From assembly GCA_027297005.1 (NCBI GenBank), contig JAPUIN010000117.1, forward strand, positions 1 to 7,723: 7,723 nucleotides of DNA, in the 5' to 3' direction. Shown here piece by piece: positions 1 to 6,736 of the stretch. This stretch comes from Acidobacteriota bacterium. GTDB taxonomy: Bacteria; Acidobacteriota; Polarisedimenticolia; Gp22-AA2. Position 1 is the stretch's first letter. Each line of letters opens with the position of its first letter. Below the pieces are notes generated by a model. The model did no database searches and was not told the DNA's origin. It saw nothing but the letters and a program-made list of their open reading frames with translations. Position numbers and translations under genes: made by a program.

Positions 1-994
1 TCTCCCCCCTCCCGCGCAGCTCGGTCGCATTCATCGATTCGGCAAGCTCCAGCCAGAAGGAATAACCACCGGCAGGGCGGTGCCAGGAGACGGACTCTCC
101 CAGGTGCTCGTTCAACGCCGAGTTCATCGCCTCGACGCGCCGGCGATAGGTCTCGCGCAGGTGGGTCAGGTGTGTATCCTGAAGCCCCAGCTCGATCACA
201 TGGCGCACGACATTGGAGGTGAAGTGATTCAAAGAGCCGCCGCTGTTCACGACACCATGGCTGATGAGCCGCGTGACCATGTCGGGCGAAGTCTGAACCC
301 AGCCCAGCCGCAGACCGGGAGCGAGTATCTTCGAGAATGATCCCAGCGACAGGATGGTGCCGGCGTCCGCCAGACTCCCCAGCGTGGCGGGAAGAGGATC
401 GTCATACGAGAGGAGGTGATAGACCTCATCGGCGATGACCAGAAACTCGTGTTGCCGACTCAGTTCCGCCAGTCGCTGGCGCCGGGCCGCGCTCATTGTC
501 TGTCCCCCGGGATTGTGGAAGGTCGGGATCGTGTACAGCAAGGCCGGTCGCGTCCTGCGAAGTTCCTCCTCGAGCCGGTCGATGTCGAGGCCGTCCGCAT
601 CGACCGGTATGCCGATGACCCTCAAGCGATGACCGGCGAAGATCCTGAACGCGAGGAAGTAGGTCGGCTCTTCGACGAAGATCGTGTCTCCCGGTTGGGT
701 TAACTGGGCGCAGACCAGATCCAGCGCCTGCGATGCGCCGGCGGTGACGAACAGGGACTCCGGCGTGACCGCCTCGCCATAGACTCGGCTGAGGAACGTC
801 GCGAGCGTCCGGCGAAACCTTGAGTCACCCTGCTTCGCGCCGTAATTCAGCTCGATCGGACGGGCGCTGCGCAGGTAATCGTCGGCCGCGGCGCGGATGA
901 TCTCGACCGGCAACAGATCGGCAGAAGGCTGGCCGACCCCGAAATCGATGGTGTCGGCCGCCGGCGCCTCATCGAAGGTGACGATATCAGGCAT
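1..994 (-). CDS. PLP-dependent aminotransferase, class I/II (LysN/AadAT-like), partial at the C-terminus
   Basis: This is a fold-type I, pyridoxal-phosphate-dependent aminotransferase, expected to be a cytoplasmic dimer that moves an amino group between an amino acid and a 2-oxo acid. I translated 331 residues; the C-terminus lies beyond the left edge. Visible motifs are GASQALDL (86-93, phosphate-binding turn), HNPGG (160-164, with the conserved Asn-Pro), ADEVY (188-192, the Asp that pairs with the pyridine nitrogen and the Tyr) and SFSKILAPGLRLGW (219-232), where Lys222 should form the Schiff base. The SFSK-PGLR signature and overall spacing resemble 2-aminoadipate aminotransferases (LysN, AadAT) and the aminotransferase half of MocR regulators. 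There is no N-terminal helix-turn-helix, so it is a stand-alone enzyme. I chose the ATG at 994. An in-frame ATG at 1033 would add 13 residues but falls inside a good -10 hexamer. Substrate cannot be decided from sequence; family confidence is high. Confidence 0.93.
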   Translation of the reverse strand, partial: MPDIVTFDEAPAADTIDFGVGQPSADLLPVEIIRAAADDYLRSARPIELNYGAKQGDSRFRRTLATFLSRVYGEAVTPESLFVTAGASQALDLVCAQLTQPGDTIFVEEPTYFLAFRIFAGHRLRVIGIPVDADGLDIDRLEEELRRTRPALLYTIPTFHNPGGQTMSAARRQRLAELSRQHEFLVIADEVYHLLSYDDPLPATLGSLADAGTILSLGSFSKILAPGLRLGWVQTSPDMVTRLISHGVVNSGGSLNHFTSNVVRHVIELGLQDTHLTHLRETYRRRVEAMNSALNEHLGESVSWHRPAGGYSFWLELAESMNATELRGRGE

Positions 995-1028
995 GGGCGA
1001 AGAATCCCCGCGAGTCGGGCATCGCCCG

Positions 1029-1034
1029 ATCATA
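1029..1034 (-). promoter_or_regulatory. Candidate -10 hexamer (TATGAT) for the aminotransferase gene
   Basis: On the minus strand TATGAT differs from the sigma-70 -10 consensus at one base. It would place transcription start near 1022 and give a leader of about 28 nt before the ATG at 994. No strong -35 is visible: the best match, TTCGTG at 1059-1054, sits 19 nt away. The position supports the ATG at 994 over the one at 1033. This is a motif match only. Confidence 0.35.
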
Positions 1035-1133
1035 CACAAAGCCCGCGCCGTCTCACGAATCCTGCCGCCTCACCACACCTTGGTCCGATGAAATCTACTG
1101 TACACTTGGCCGGTTTCTTCCACGCAAAATTTC

Positions 1134-1137
1134 GGAG
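1134..1137 (+). promoter_or_regulatory. Ribosome binding site (GGAG) that sets the metalloprotease start
   Basis: GGAG lies 7 nt before the ATG at 1145. The more upstream in-frame ATG at 1088 has no comparable site, and using it would bury the signal peptide behind 19 extra residues. This favours 1145. Confidence 0.7.
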
Positions 1138-1144
1138 AACATTC

Positions 1145-3607
1145 ATGACCAGACACTTCAGGTACCGGACACGTGCCGCGCTGATCGTTCTGGTTTTACT
1201 GGTCGGCACGGTCCCTGTGGCCCTGGCCAGGAAAGGTCCGCAGTCGATCGAGCAGAAGACTCGAGGCATGCAGAGAATGGACGGCTTTCTGCCCCTCTAC
1301 TGGGACGCCGGGGAGGGGAAGCTCTACATGGAGGTCCCCCGCCTCGGTGAGGAGATGATCTACGTCACCTCGCTCGTCACCGGATTGGGCTCGAACGACA
1401 TCGGCCTGGATCGCAGCCAGTTGGGAGGGGAACGGATCGTTCTGTTCGAGCGGGTGGGACCCAGGATTCTGCTCGTACAGCCCAACTATCGCTTCCGGGC
1501 GGGGAGCGAGAACGAGGATGAGCGCAGGGCGGTGGAGGAATCGTTCGCGCGTTCCGTCCTCTGGGGCTTCGAGGTGGCGGCGCAGACAGATCGGCGCGCG
1601 CTGGTCGATGCCACGGCATTCGCGATTCGCGACGTGCACGGCGCGATCGGGACGCTGAAGAGCTCCGGGCAGGGCGACTATGAGATGGATGGATCGCGCA
1701 GCGTGCTGTATCTGCCGGGGACGAAAGGGTTCCCGAGAAACACCGAGATCGAGGTGTCGCTCACCTTCACGGGCGACGGCCCGGGCCCCTGGGTGCGGGA
1801 CGTGGCACCGACGCCGCAGGCGCTCACGGTGCGGCAACGTCACTCCTTCGTGGCTCTACCCGAACCGGGTTACCGACCGCGCCCGAGTGATCCCCGCGCT
1901 GGATATTTCGGCATCGAATACGCCGACTACGCGACTCCGATTCGCGAGCCGATCCTGAAGCGTTTCATCTCCCGTCACCGGCTGCAGAAGAAGGATCCCT
2001 CGGCTGCGATGAGCGACCCGGTGGCTCCGATCGTCTACTACCTCGACCGGGGGGCGCCGGAGCCGATCCGCTCGGCGCTGCTCGACGGGGCGAGGTGGTG
2101 GAACCGGGCGTTCGAGGCGGCCGGGTACAGGAATGCACTACGCGTCGAGCTCCTGCCCGAGGGGGCCGATCCGATGGATGTGCGCTACAACGTGATCCAG
2201 TGGGTGCACAGGGCAACCCGTGGCTGGAGCTACGGTGATGAGGTGATCGACCCGCGCACCGGGGAGATCATCAAGGGGCATGTGCTGCTCGGCTCTCTGC
2301 GCGTCAGGCAGGACTACCTGCTGGCGGAGGGACTCCTGTCCCCGTATGCGGACGGCGATGAGACACCGTCCGGGCCGGAGAGGCTGGCCCTGGCGCGCCT
2401 GCGTCAGCTCTCGGCCCACGAGGTCGGGCACACGCTGGGCCTCGTCCACAACTACATCGCCAGCACCCGCGGCCGGGCTTCCGTCATGGATTATCCGCAT
2501 CCGCTCGCGAAGCTGACTGATGAGGGGGCCCTCGACCTCAGCGACGCTTACGACGTCGGGATCGGCGCGTGGGACGAGGTCGCGATTGCCTGGGGATACC
2601 AGGATTTCCCGGAAGGAGCGGACGAAGCCGCGGAACTCGATCGTATCCTCACCGCGGCGAGGGAACGCGGAATCACCTTCATCACCGATCAGGACGCCCG
2701 GCCGCCCGGGGGCGCTCACCCGCAGGCCCATCTCTGGGACAACGCCGAAGATGCCGCTGCGGAACTGGAGCGGATGATGAAAGTGCGGCGCGCGGCGCTC
2801 GACCGCTTCGGGGAGAACGTCGTTCGGCGCGGCATGCCGCTGGCAACGATGGAGGAGGCGCTCGTGCCCCTCTATCTTTACCATCGCTATCAGCTGAAAG
2901 CCTGCGCCAAGATCCTCGGCGGGCAGCACTACACCTACACTCTGCGGGGAGACGGGCAGGAACCGTTACGCACCGTCTCTGCCGGGGATCAGAAACGCGC
3001 CCTCACCGCGCTGCTCGCCACGCTCGATCCTTCTGAGCTCACGCTCCCTGCGGCGGTCCTGCAGAAGCTGCCGCCGCGTCCCTTCACCTTCCCGGTCCAT
3101 CGTGAGCTGTTCCCGCGCTACACGGGCGTCGTCTTCGATGTCGTGTCGCCGGCCGCCGTGGCGGCGCAGCTGAGTACCTCCATGATCCTCCAGCCTGAGC
3201 GCGCGGCGCGCCTGATCGAGCAGCATGCGATGAAGCCGGAGCTGCCGGGGCTCGGCGAGGTGATCGACGGCCTGCTCGAAGCGACGTTCGGTGATCTGCC
3301 GGCCAATGGCTATGAGGCCGAGATCGGGCGAACCGTCGAGCGCGTGGTCGTCGACGAGTTGATGAAACTGGCGGCGGACGCCCCCATGCCGCAGGTTCGC
3401 GCTGTCGCCACGCTGAAGCTTGCGCGCTTGCGGGGGCGTCTCGAGAGGGAGGGGGGGCACATGGACGAGGCCACGACCGCCCACGCATTCCTGCTTGCGG
3501 CGGACATCAGGCGCTTCCTCGAGCGCGAATACGATCCGTTGAAGCGCGTCCCAGCCGTCGAGCCGCCGCCGGGCAGCCCGATCGGTGACTCCGGCCCTCC
3601 TCCCTGA
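1145..3607 (+). CDS. Secreted zinc-dependent metalloprotease (DUF5118/DUF5117/DUF4953 architecture)
   Basis: This 820-residue exported peptidase is predicted to act in the periplasm or outside the cell. It begins with a basic stretch and a hydrophobic core ending in VALA (about residue 28), a classical Sec signal peptide. The N-terminal third (about 35-300), starting TRGMQRMDGFLPLYWD, matches my recollection of the DUF5118/DUF5117 segments of this family. The catalytic part holds HEVGHTLGLVH at 425-435, a complete HExxHxxGxxH zinc site (His425, His429, His435, general base Glu426). A Met-turn SVMDY follows with Met448, as in metzincins. AYDVGIGAWDEVAIAWGY just after is typical of DUF4953. The C-terminus is proline-rich (PPPGSPIGDSGPPP). 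The full catalytic set argues for an active enzyme, but substrates are unknown. A start at 1088 would give 839 residues. It is convergent with the aspartyl-protease gene and no partner gene lies in the same operon. Confidence 0.93.
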   Translation: MTRHFRYRTRAALIVLVLLVGTVPVALARKGPQSIEQKTRGMQRMDGFLPLYWDAGEGKLYMEVPRLGEEMIYVTSLVTGLGSNDIGLDRSQLGGERIVLFERVGPRILLVQPNYRFRAGSENEDERRAVEESFARSVLWGFEVAAQTDRRALVDATAFAIRDVHGAIGTLKSSGQGDYEMDGSRSVLYLPGTKGFPRNTEIEVSLTFTGDGPGPWVRDVAPTPQALTVRQRHSFVALPEPGYRPRPSDPRAGYFGIEYADYATPIREPILKRFISRHRLQKKDPSAAMSDPVAPIVYYLDRGAPEPIRSALLDGARWWNRAFEAAGYRNALRVELLPEGADPMDVRYNVIQWVHRATRGWSYGDEVIDPRTGEIIKGHVLLGSLRVRQDYLLAEGLLSPYADGDETPSGPERLALARLRQLSAHEVGHTLGLVHNYIASTRGRASVMDYPHPLAKLTDEGALDLSDAYDVGIGAWDEVAIAWGYQDFPEGADEAAELDRILTAARERGITFITDQDARPPGGAHPQAHLWDNAEDAAAELERMMKVRRAALDRFGENVVRRGMPLATMEEALVPLYLYHRYQLKACAKILGGQHYTYTLRGDGQEPLRTVSAGDQKRALTALLATLDPSELTLPAAVLQKLPPRPFTFPVHRELFPRYTGVVFDVVSPAAVAAQLSTSMILQPERAARLIEQHAMKPELPGLGEVIDGLLEATFGDLPANGYEAEIGRTVERVVVDELMKLAADAPMPQVRAVATLKLARLRGRLEREGGHMDEATTAHAFLLAADIRRFLEREYDPLKRVPAVEPPPGSPIGDSGPPP

Positions 3608-3617
3608 GGCCGGGTCA

Positions 3618-4859
3618 TTAGATGAGGCGACGGAGCTCTAGTTTCACTTCGATCGGCTTACCCGCCCTCGTGGCTCGGATCTCGAGGACGGCGCCGTCCC
3701 GCTTCATCAGCTTGCGGATCTCAATCATGTTCTGCACTGAAACCGCACGCCCATTCACATGCGTCACGACATCGTCTTCGGCCAGTCCAGCTTTTTCTGC
3801 CGGCGAGCCGCCGAGGATCGAATCAATCCGCAGGGCGGTGTCATCCAGTGGCTCCAGCCGCATCCCCGACATGTCCCACTCGAACGGAGCCTCGAATTCC
3901 CGGTTTGGGGTGAGGAACATGCGCTCGAGCGCATAGCTGAAGGTGACGTTGAAACGCTTCAGCACGCCGTCACCCAGATTGCCGTTTCTGGAATCCATGC
4001 CGCCGGGATGCTGGTGATCGGCGACCGGGAACGTGGCCACAACATCGGTCAGAGCAATGTCACCGAGATCGAGACGGCGAATGCGGCCGACCTCTCCGCG
4101 GACCACCCCGCCAACGCCCCTGCCGATGACAGCGTGGATCGTATTCTCGGGGACTGCGATTGCGTCGGTACTATCGACGTTGAGAGAAATGGCGTGGGAG
4201 GCGCCGAGATCGACGGCCACGGTCAGCGGGACCTTGTGGCCGTCCTCCATGGTCACTGTCACCTCCGCGAAGGGAATATTGTGCTTGAAGGTCAACGGCA
4301 GTGCCGTCGCGCTATCCGGGGGGGTGTAGGTGTCCGGATCGTGCAGGGTGATCCGCTGCTCGTCATATTTGATCTCGACGACGAAGTTATTGAACAGTGA
4401 AGCGCCGATGACGCCGTCGTGGTAGAAGGTGAAATGGGAAATCGGCGGCGCCACGATGACAGTCGAGTTCTTCATCCGCACATTCTCGACGTCCACGGTC
4501 ACCCCCTGGGCGACGCTCGCTTCGATAAACTTGCCGTCTCCGCCGGCCCCGCCGATGCGGGCCTTCATCGAGCCGTACTCCAGTTGCAGGTTCTCGACGA
4601 CTTCCGTGCCGTACAGCATCAGGCCGCTCATCGGCATGCCGGTGTCCAGAATCACCTGGAATTTCGAGCCGCTGACCGATATTGGAATAATGACGTGATT
4701 GTTGACCAGCTCGAACGGGATGGTGGGGTTGCCATCCCTGGAGAGAACCTCGATCTCCTGTGACGGCATGCCGCCACCGTGGAGTCCCTGAGCGGCAGCG
4801 GTGCCTGCAGCAAGAGACATCGTCATCATGGCACTGCACAGCAACCCCCATCGATACAT
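3618..4859 (-). CDS. Secreted retropepsin-like aspartyl protease with C-terminal PDZ domain
   Basis: This 413-residue protein is predicted to be exported and to cleave or bind peptides in the periplasm. A signal peptide covers about 1-24 (MYRWGLLC to AAAQ). Two pepsin-like lobes follow. Lobe 1 has ILDTGMPMSG with Asp72 and a later DGVIGASLF (148-156). Lobe 2 has VDLGASHAISLN with Asp217 and LGDGVLKRF (295-303). This is the tandem Asp_protease arrangement (PF13650-like) seen in bacteria. Residues about 331-411 form a PDZ domain, with GGSPAEKAGLAEDDVVTHVNG as its core. The lobe motifs depart from DTG-Ala/Ser: lobe 1 is DTGM and lobe 2 is DLGA, so activity is uncertain. I chose the ATG at 4859 because a strong AGGGAGGTG-type site lies 6 nt upstream and a signal peptide follows at once. 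An in-frame start at 5090 would add 77 residues that look non-coding and hide the signal. Its upstream neighbour is divergent. Confidence 0.9.
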   Translation of the reverse strand: MYRWGLLCSAMMTMSLAAGTAAAQGLHGGGMPSQEIEVLSRDGNPTIPFELVNNHVIIPISVSGSKFQVILDTGMPMSGLMLYGTEVVENLQLEYGSMKARIGGAGGDGKFIEASVAQGVTVDVENVRMKNSTVIVAPPISHFTFYHDGVIGASLFNNFVVEIKYDEQRITLHDPDTYTPPDSATALPLTFKHNIPFAEVTVTMEDGHKVPLTVAVDLGASHAISLNVDSTDAIAVPENTIHAVIGRGVGGVVRGEVGRIRRLDLGDIALTDVVATFPVADHQHPGGMDSRNGNLGDGVLKRFNVTFSYALERMFLTPNREFEAPFEWDMSGMRLEPLDDTALRIDSILGGSPAEKAGLAEDDVVTHVNGRAVSVQNMIEIRKLMKRDGAVLEIRATRAGKPIEVKLELRRLI

Positions 4860-4865
4860 GCCCGA

Positions 4866-4873
4866 CACCTCCC
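4866..4873 (-). promoter_or_regulatory. Strong ribosome binding site (GGGAGGTG) for the aspartyl-protease gene
   Basis: On the minus strand GGGAGGTG stands 6 nt before the ATG at 4859. It is close to an ideal Shine-Dalgarno sequence and decides this start over the longer reading that begins at 5090. Confidence 0.85.
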
Positions 4874-5060
4874 TGTTGGACGAACGCTCTCCTGCCGCGA
4901 CCAGAGACCTCGATAGCCCATTAGACGCAGGAGACGAGCAAGCGTGAGCAATCTTCCTGATAAAAATAGCAAAGAAGTCTCCCCAGGCTGCAACCAATAG
5001 AGGCCGGTTTTCGACTAAAGAGCAGGTGACCTGATGTGGACTGAGCGGATAGATGGCGTA
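4874..5060. promoter_or_regulatory. Divergent regulatory region between the aspartyl-protease gene and the sigma-factor unit
   Basis: This region must supply promoters for the protease (minus) and the membrane protein/sigma/anti-sigma unit (plus). It has a clearly AT-rich core around 4950-4978 (TGATAAAAATAGCAAAGAAG), which stands out against GC-rich surroundings and is the likely site of strand opening. A short interrupted palindrome, CAGGT-G-ACCTG, lies at 5023-5033, about 42 bp ahead of the ATG at 5075. I could not find a convincing -35/-10 pair or a classical ECF GGAAC-type promoter on either strand. Confidence 0.5.
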
Positions 5061-5066
5061 GGGGGG
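5061..5066 (+). promoter_or_regulatory. G-rich ribosome binding site for the 148-aa membrane protein
   Basis: GGGGGG sits 8 nt before the ATG at 5075. An in-frame GTG at 5066 overlaps this tract and would have no site of its own, so the ATG is preferred. Confidence 0.5.
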
Positions 5067-5074
5067 TGTGCAAG

Positions 5075-5521
5075 ATGGGATGGCTCGCAATCACGCTTCT
5101 GGTTCTCGGTCTCTTCGGCGCTTCGATTCTGCGCCGGCATCTTCACGAGGCCAAGCTCCTCAGGCTTCGTGAGATTGTTCACAAGGAAAGGATGGTGGCA
5201 ATGGAACGCGACCTGCCGGTTTCGGAAGCTGTTGGCACGAGGATCGATTCTCTTCTTAGCGAGGACCAGGGGGCCGACGCAAGGTCTAATCGGATGAACA
5301 GTGCGAGCGTCCATTGGGTTCGACTGACCGCCCTCGCGCTTGGACTCACCTGTCTCTTCGCCGGAATCGGCATCCTGCCCGGCTTCCACTTCCAATCGGA
5401 TGCGGATTTAAGCGGTATGTGGTCAATTGGCCTGATCCCCATCTTCGTCGGCACCGGATTGCTGATATTCTTTGGCCTATCCAAAGGGTTGGCCGAAAAG
5501 ATGACCGGCAACGGCAAGTAG
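5075..5521 (+). CDS. Small membrane protein of unknown function, first gene of the sigma/anti-sigma unit
   Basis: This 148-residue protein is not assigned to a named family with confidence. It has an N-terminal membrane segment (about 3-19), a charged, helix-forming stretch (about 20-60) rich in Arg, Glu and Leu, and two further membrane segments (about 83-102 and 114-134) joined by a short loop, PGFHFQSDADLSG. A basic tail ends it. The segment VHKERMVAMERDLPVSE (35-51) resembles the ERxxAxExGxPxP-type motif that I recall from small membrane proteins encoded next to ECF sigma factors, some of them annotated DUF6249; this is recollection, not a search. Its stop codon overlaps the ribosome binding site of the sigma-factor gene, so the two are probably co-translated. 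A role in sensing or in holding the sigma/anti-sigma pair is an inference from position only. Start could be the GTG at 5066, adding three residues. Confidence 0.8.
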   Translation: MGWLAITLLVLGLFGASILRRHLHEAKLLRLREIVHKERMVAMERDLPVSEAVGTRIDSLLSEDQGADARSNRMNSASVHWVRLTALALGLTCLFAGIGILPGFHFQSDADLSGMWSIGLIPIFVGTGLLIFFGLSKGLAEKMTGNGK

Positions 5522-5524
5522 GAG
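5520..5524 (+). promoter_or_regulatory. Ribosome binding site (AGGAG) overlapping the upstream stop codon
   Basis: AGGAG begins inside the TAG stop (5519-5521) of the membrane-protein gene and stands 5 nt before a GTG at 5530. This selects GTG as the sigma-factor start and suggests translational coupling. Confidence 0.65.
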
Positions 5525-5529
5525 TCGCG

Positions 5530-6165
5530 GTGACACCGTTTTCCACCATGATGACGTGGTCCGCCGTCCCCGAGCCCCGGGCCGCGGCCACGATCTCCTC
5601 CGCTGACGACGCGGCACTGATCGACCGGTTCCTGCGCACCGGTGACGAGGAAATATTTGAGATCCTGATACGTCCCTATCAAGAGAAGGTCTTCAGACTG
5701 GCGGCATCGATCCTCGGCCGCGGGGCCGAAAGCGAGGCGGAAGATGCCACGCAGGAGGTCTTTGTCGTCCTCCTTCGCCAGTTGAAGACATTTCGCCGGG
5801 AATGTGCATTCTCGACCTGGCTCTACCGCGTGGCCAGGAACCAGATTATCGAATACCGTCGGCGCGTTTCCCGTCGCGCGTCCCACGTCGATGCCGACGT
5901 GCTGCGCATCATGCCCGACGGTGGCACACTCGCTGATCCCCAGAAGGTGGCCGCCACCGGCCAGAAGCGAGAGCGGGTCATGTACCACGTTGACCGACTT
6001 TCAGAGCCTCAGCGCGTCGTGGTCTACCTCCACTACTGGCAGGGGCAGAGCATCGCTGAGATCGCCGAGTTGCTGGATCTGAAGCTGAGCACGGTCAAGT
6101 CGCATCTCTGTAGGGCCCGGCAGAGGCTGGCCATTGCCCTTCGCGAGGAGGGGTGCAATGAGTGA
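5530..6165 (+). CDS. ECF-type RNA polymerase sigma-70 family sigma factor
   Basis: This 211-residue protein has the two-domain layout of extracytoplasmic-function sigma factors, which bind core RNA polymerase and direct it to a small set of promoters. Region 2 spans about 46-112, with AEDATQEVFVVLLRQL (70-85, core binding) and FSTWLYRVARNQIIEYRRR (94-112, -10 recognition). Region 4 spans about 156-205: LSEPQRVVVYLHYWQGQSIA starts it, and its helix-turn-helix is AEIAELLDLKLSTVKSHLCR, for -35 binding. There is no region 3. The GTG at 5530 has a good AGGAG site; ATG codons at 5548 and 5551 would remove the first 6-7 residues, and the open frame extending back to 5314 overlaps the membrane-protein gene and looks non-coding. 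The gene overlaps the anti-sigma start by 8 nt, a classical coupled pair. The regulon cannot be read here; autoregulation is common in such pairs. Confidence 0.93.
   Translation: MTPFSTMMTWSAVPEPRAAATISSADDAALIDRFLRTGDEEIFEILIRPYQEKVFRLAASILGRGAESEAEDATQEVFVVLLRQLKTFRRECAFSTWLYRVARNQIIEYRRRVSRRASHVDADVLRIMPDGGTLADPQKVAATGQKRERVMYHVDRLSEPQRVVVYLHYWQGQSIAEIAELLDLKLSTVKSHLCRARQRLAIALREEGCNE
6145..6150 (+). promoter_or_regulatory. Ribosome binding site (GAGGAG) for the anti-sigma factor, inside the sigma gene
   Basis: GAGGAG lies within the last codons of the sigma gene, 7 nt before the ATG at 6158. It supports that start over the in-frame codon at 6134, which would add eight residues and deepen the overlap. 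Confidence 0.6.
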
Positions 6166-6613
6166 ATGCGACGAGCTCCAGGAGCTGACCTTCGAGTGTG
6201 ACCCTGCCGGCGATGCCCGGGTGCAGCGACATGCCGCCCGGTGTCCCCATTGCCGCGAGCAGCTGGAGGGGGAACACGCGCTTCGTCAGCTGTTCCAGGG
6301 GGTCCCGCAACCCGGCCCCTCACTTCACTTCAACCGGGAACTCCGGAAACGGTTGCGTGCGGAAAGGCAGCGCCAGCACCGCTACAGATGGCGCCTGTTT
6401 GTGATGCAGGGGTACTGGGCCGCCGCAAGTGTGGCCAGTGTACTGGTCATGATGCTGATCCGCTGGCCGAGCGAGCTGCCGTCGGTGCCGGTCCTGTTCT
6501 CCTTCGGAGCGGTGTTCGGAGTGGCTCTGCTCACGCCGCTGATTCTGTTCCAGAGTCTGCGCATCGGTCCGCTGGACCTCATCCTCGGAACCATAGAACA
6601 GCTTCGACGCTAG
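6158..6613 (+). CDS. Zinc-finger (ZAS) membrane anti-sigma factor
   Basis: This 151-residue protein is predicted to bind the sigma factor encoded just upstream and hold it at the inner membrane. The N-terminal part is a short anti-sigma domain with RVQRHAARCPHCREQLE. Its His25, Cys29 and Cys32 form the Hx3Cx2C zinc motif of ZAS proteins (putative zf-HC2). A basic linker (about 60-80, rich in Arg) precedes two hydrophobic segments at about 86-102 and 110-133, separated by a loop of only 7-9 residues. The C-terminus (about 134-151) should return to the cytoplasm. Most ZAS anti-sigma factors have one membrane span and a larger periplasmic part; here almost nothing is exposed outside. The ATGAGTGA overlap with the sigma stop supports co-translation at matched amounts. 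No terminator is visible after the stop. Confidence 0.87.
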   Translation: MSECDELQELTFECDPAGDARVQRHAARCPHCREQLEGEHALRQLFQGVPQPGPSLHFNRELRKRLRAERQRQHRYRWRLFVMQGYWAAASVASVLVMMLIRWPSELPSVPVLFSFGAVFGVALLTPLILFQSLRIGPLDLILGTIEQLRR

Positions 6614-6736
6614 CGGCTTTGCTGTGGTCGGGGGACAGGTGCTGTACTAGAAAAGGTGCGAGATCGGCGTGCTATGGAGGGGTCCCGATGGGACGCTGAA
6701 GGATGGCGGCCGGCCGCGCAGAACGTTGAATAACAG

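Larger units (their letters stand above)
995..1144. promoter_or_regulatory. Divergent intergenic region between the aminotransferase and metalloprotease genes
   Basis: This 150-bp gap must hold the promoters of both flanking genes, which point away from each other. On the plus strand a weak candidate is TTGGTC (1080-1085) with TACACT (1101-1106), but the 15-nt spacer is shorter than usual. No terminator or long inverted repeat is visible. A small open frame on the minus strand overlapping this region (1030-1269) mostly lies antisense to the start of the metalloprotease gene and has no recognisable protein features. Confidence 0.5.

Noticed and set aside
80..703. Plus-strand frames of 65-95 codons near the left edge
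   Set aside because: They are antisense to the aminotransferase, whose PLP-binding motifs are continuous on the minus strand.
1..994. MocR-type GntR-aminotransferase fusion regulator
   Set aside because: The aminotransferase domain starts right after the initiation codon and no helix-turn-helix region precedes it.
1196..1843. 215-codon open frame on the minus strand
   Set aside because: Antisense shadow of the metalloprotease N-terminal half, with no domain or signal features.
2138..2929. 263-codon open frame on the minus strand
   Set aside because: It lies entirely antisense to the catalytic region of the metalloprotease, whose motifs are complete; long antisense frames are common in GC-rich genes.
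3759..4400. 213-codon open frame on the plus strand
   Set aside because: Antisense to the aspartyl-protease gene, which has a signal peptide, paired lobe motifs and a PDZ domain on the other strand.
4860..5090. N-terminal extension of the aspartyl-protease gene to a start at 5090 (490 aa)
   Set aside because: The extra 77 residues hide the signal peptide, have no protein-like pattern, and the ATG at 4859 has a near-ideal ribosome site.
5314..5529. N-terminal extension of the sigma factor to 5314 (283 aa)
   Set aside because: This stretch overlaps the membrane-protein gene in another frame, is Arg/Pro-rich and unlike any sigma factor; the GTG at 5530 has a good AGGAG site.
5179..5988. 269-codon open frame on the minus strand
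   Set aside because: Antisense to the membrane-protein and sigma-factor genes; composition looks like a shadow frame.
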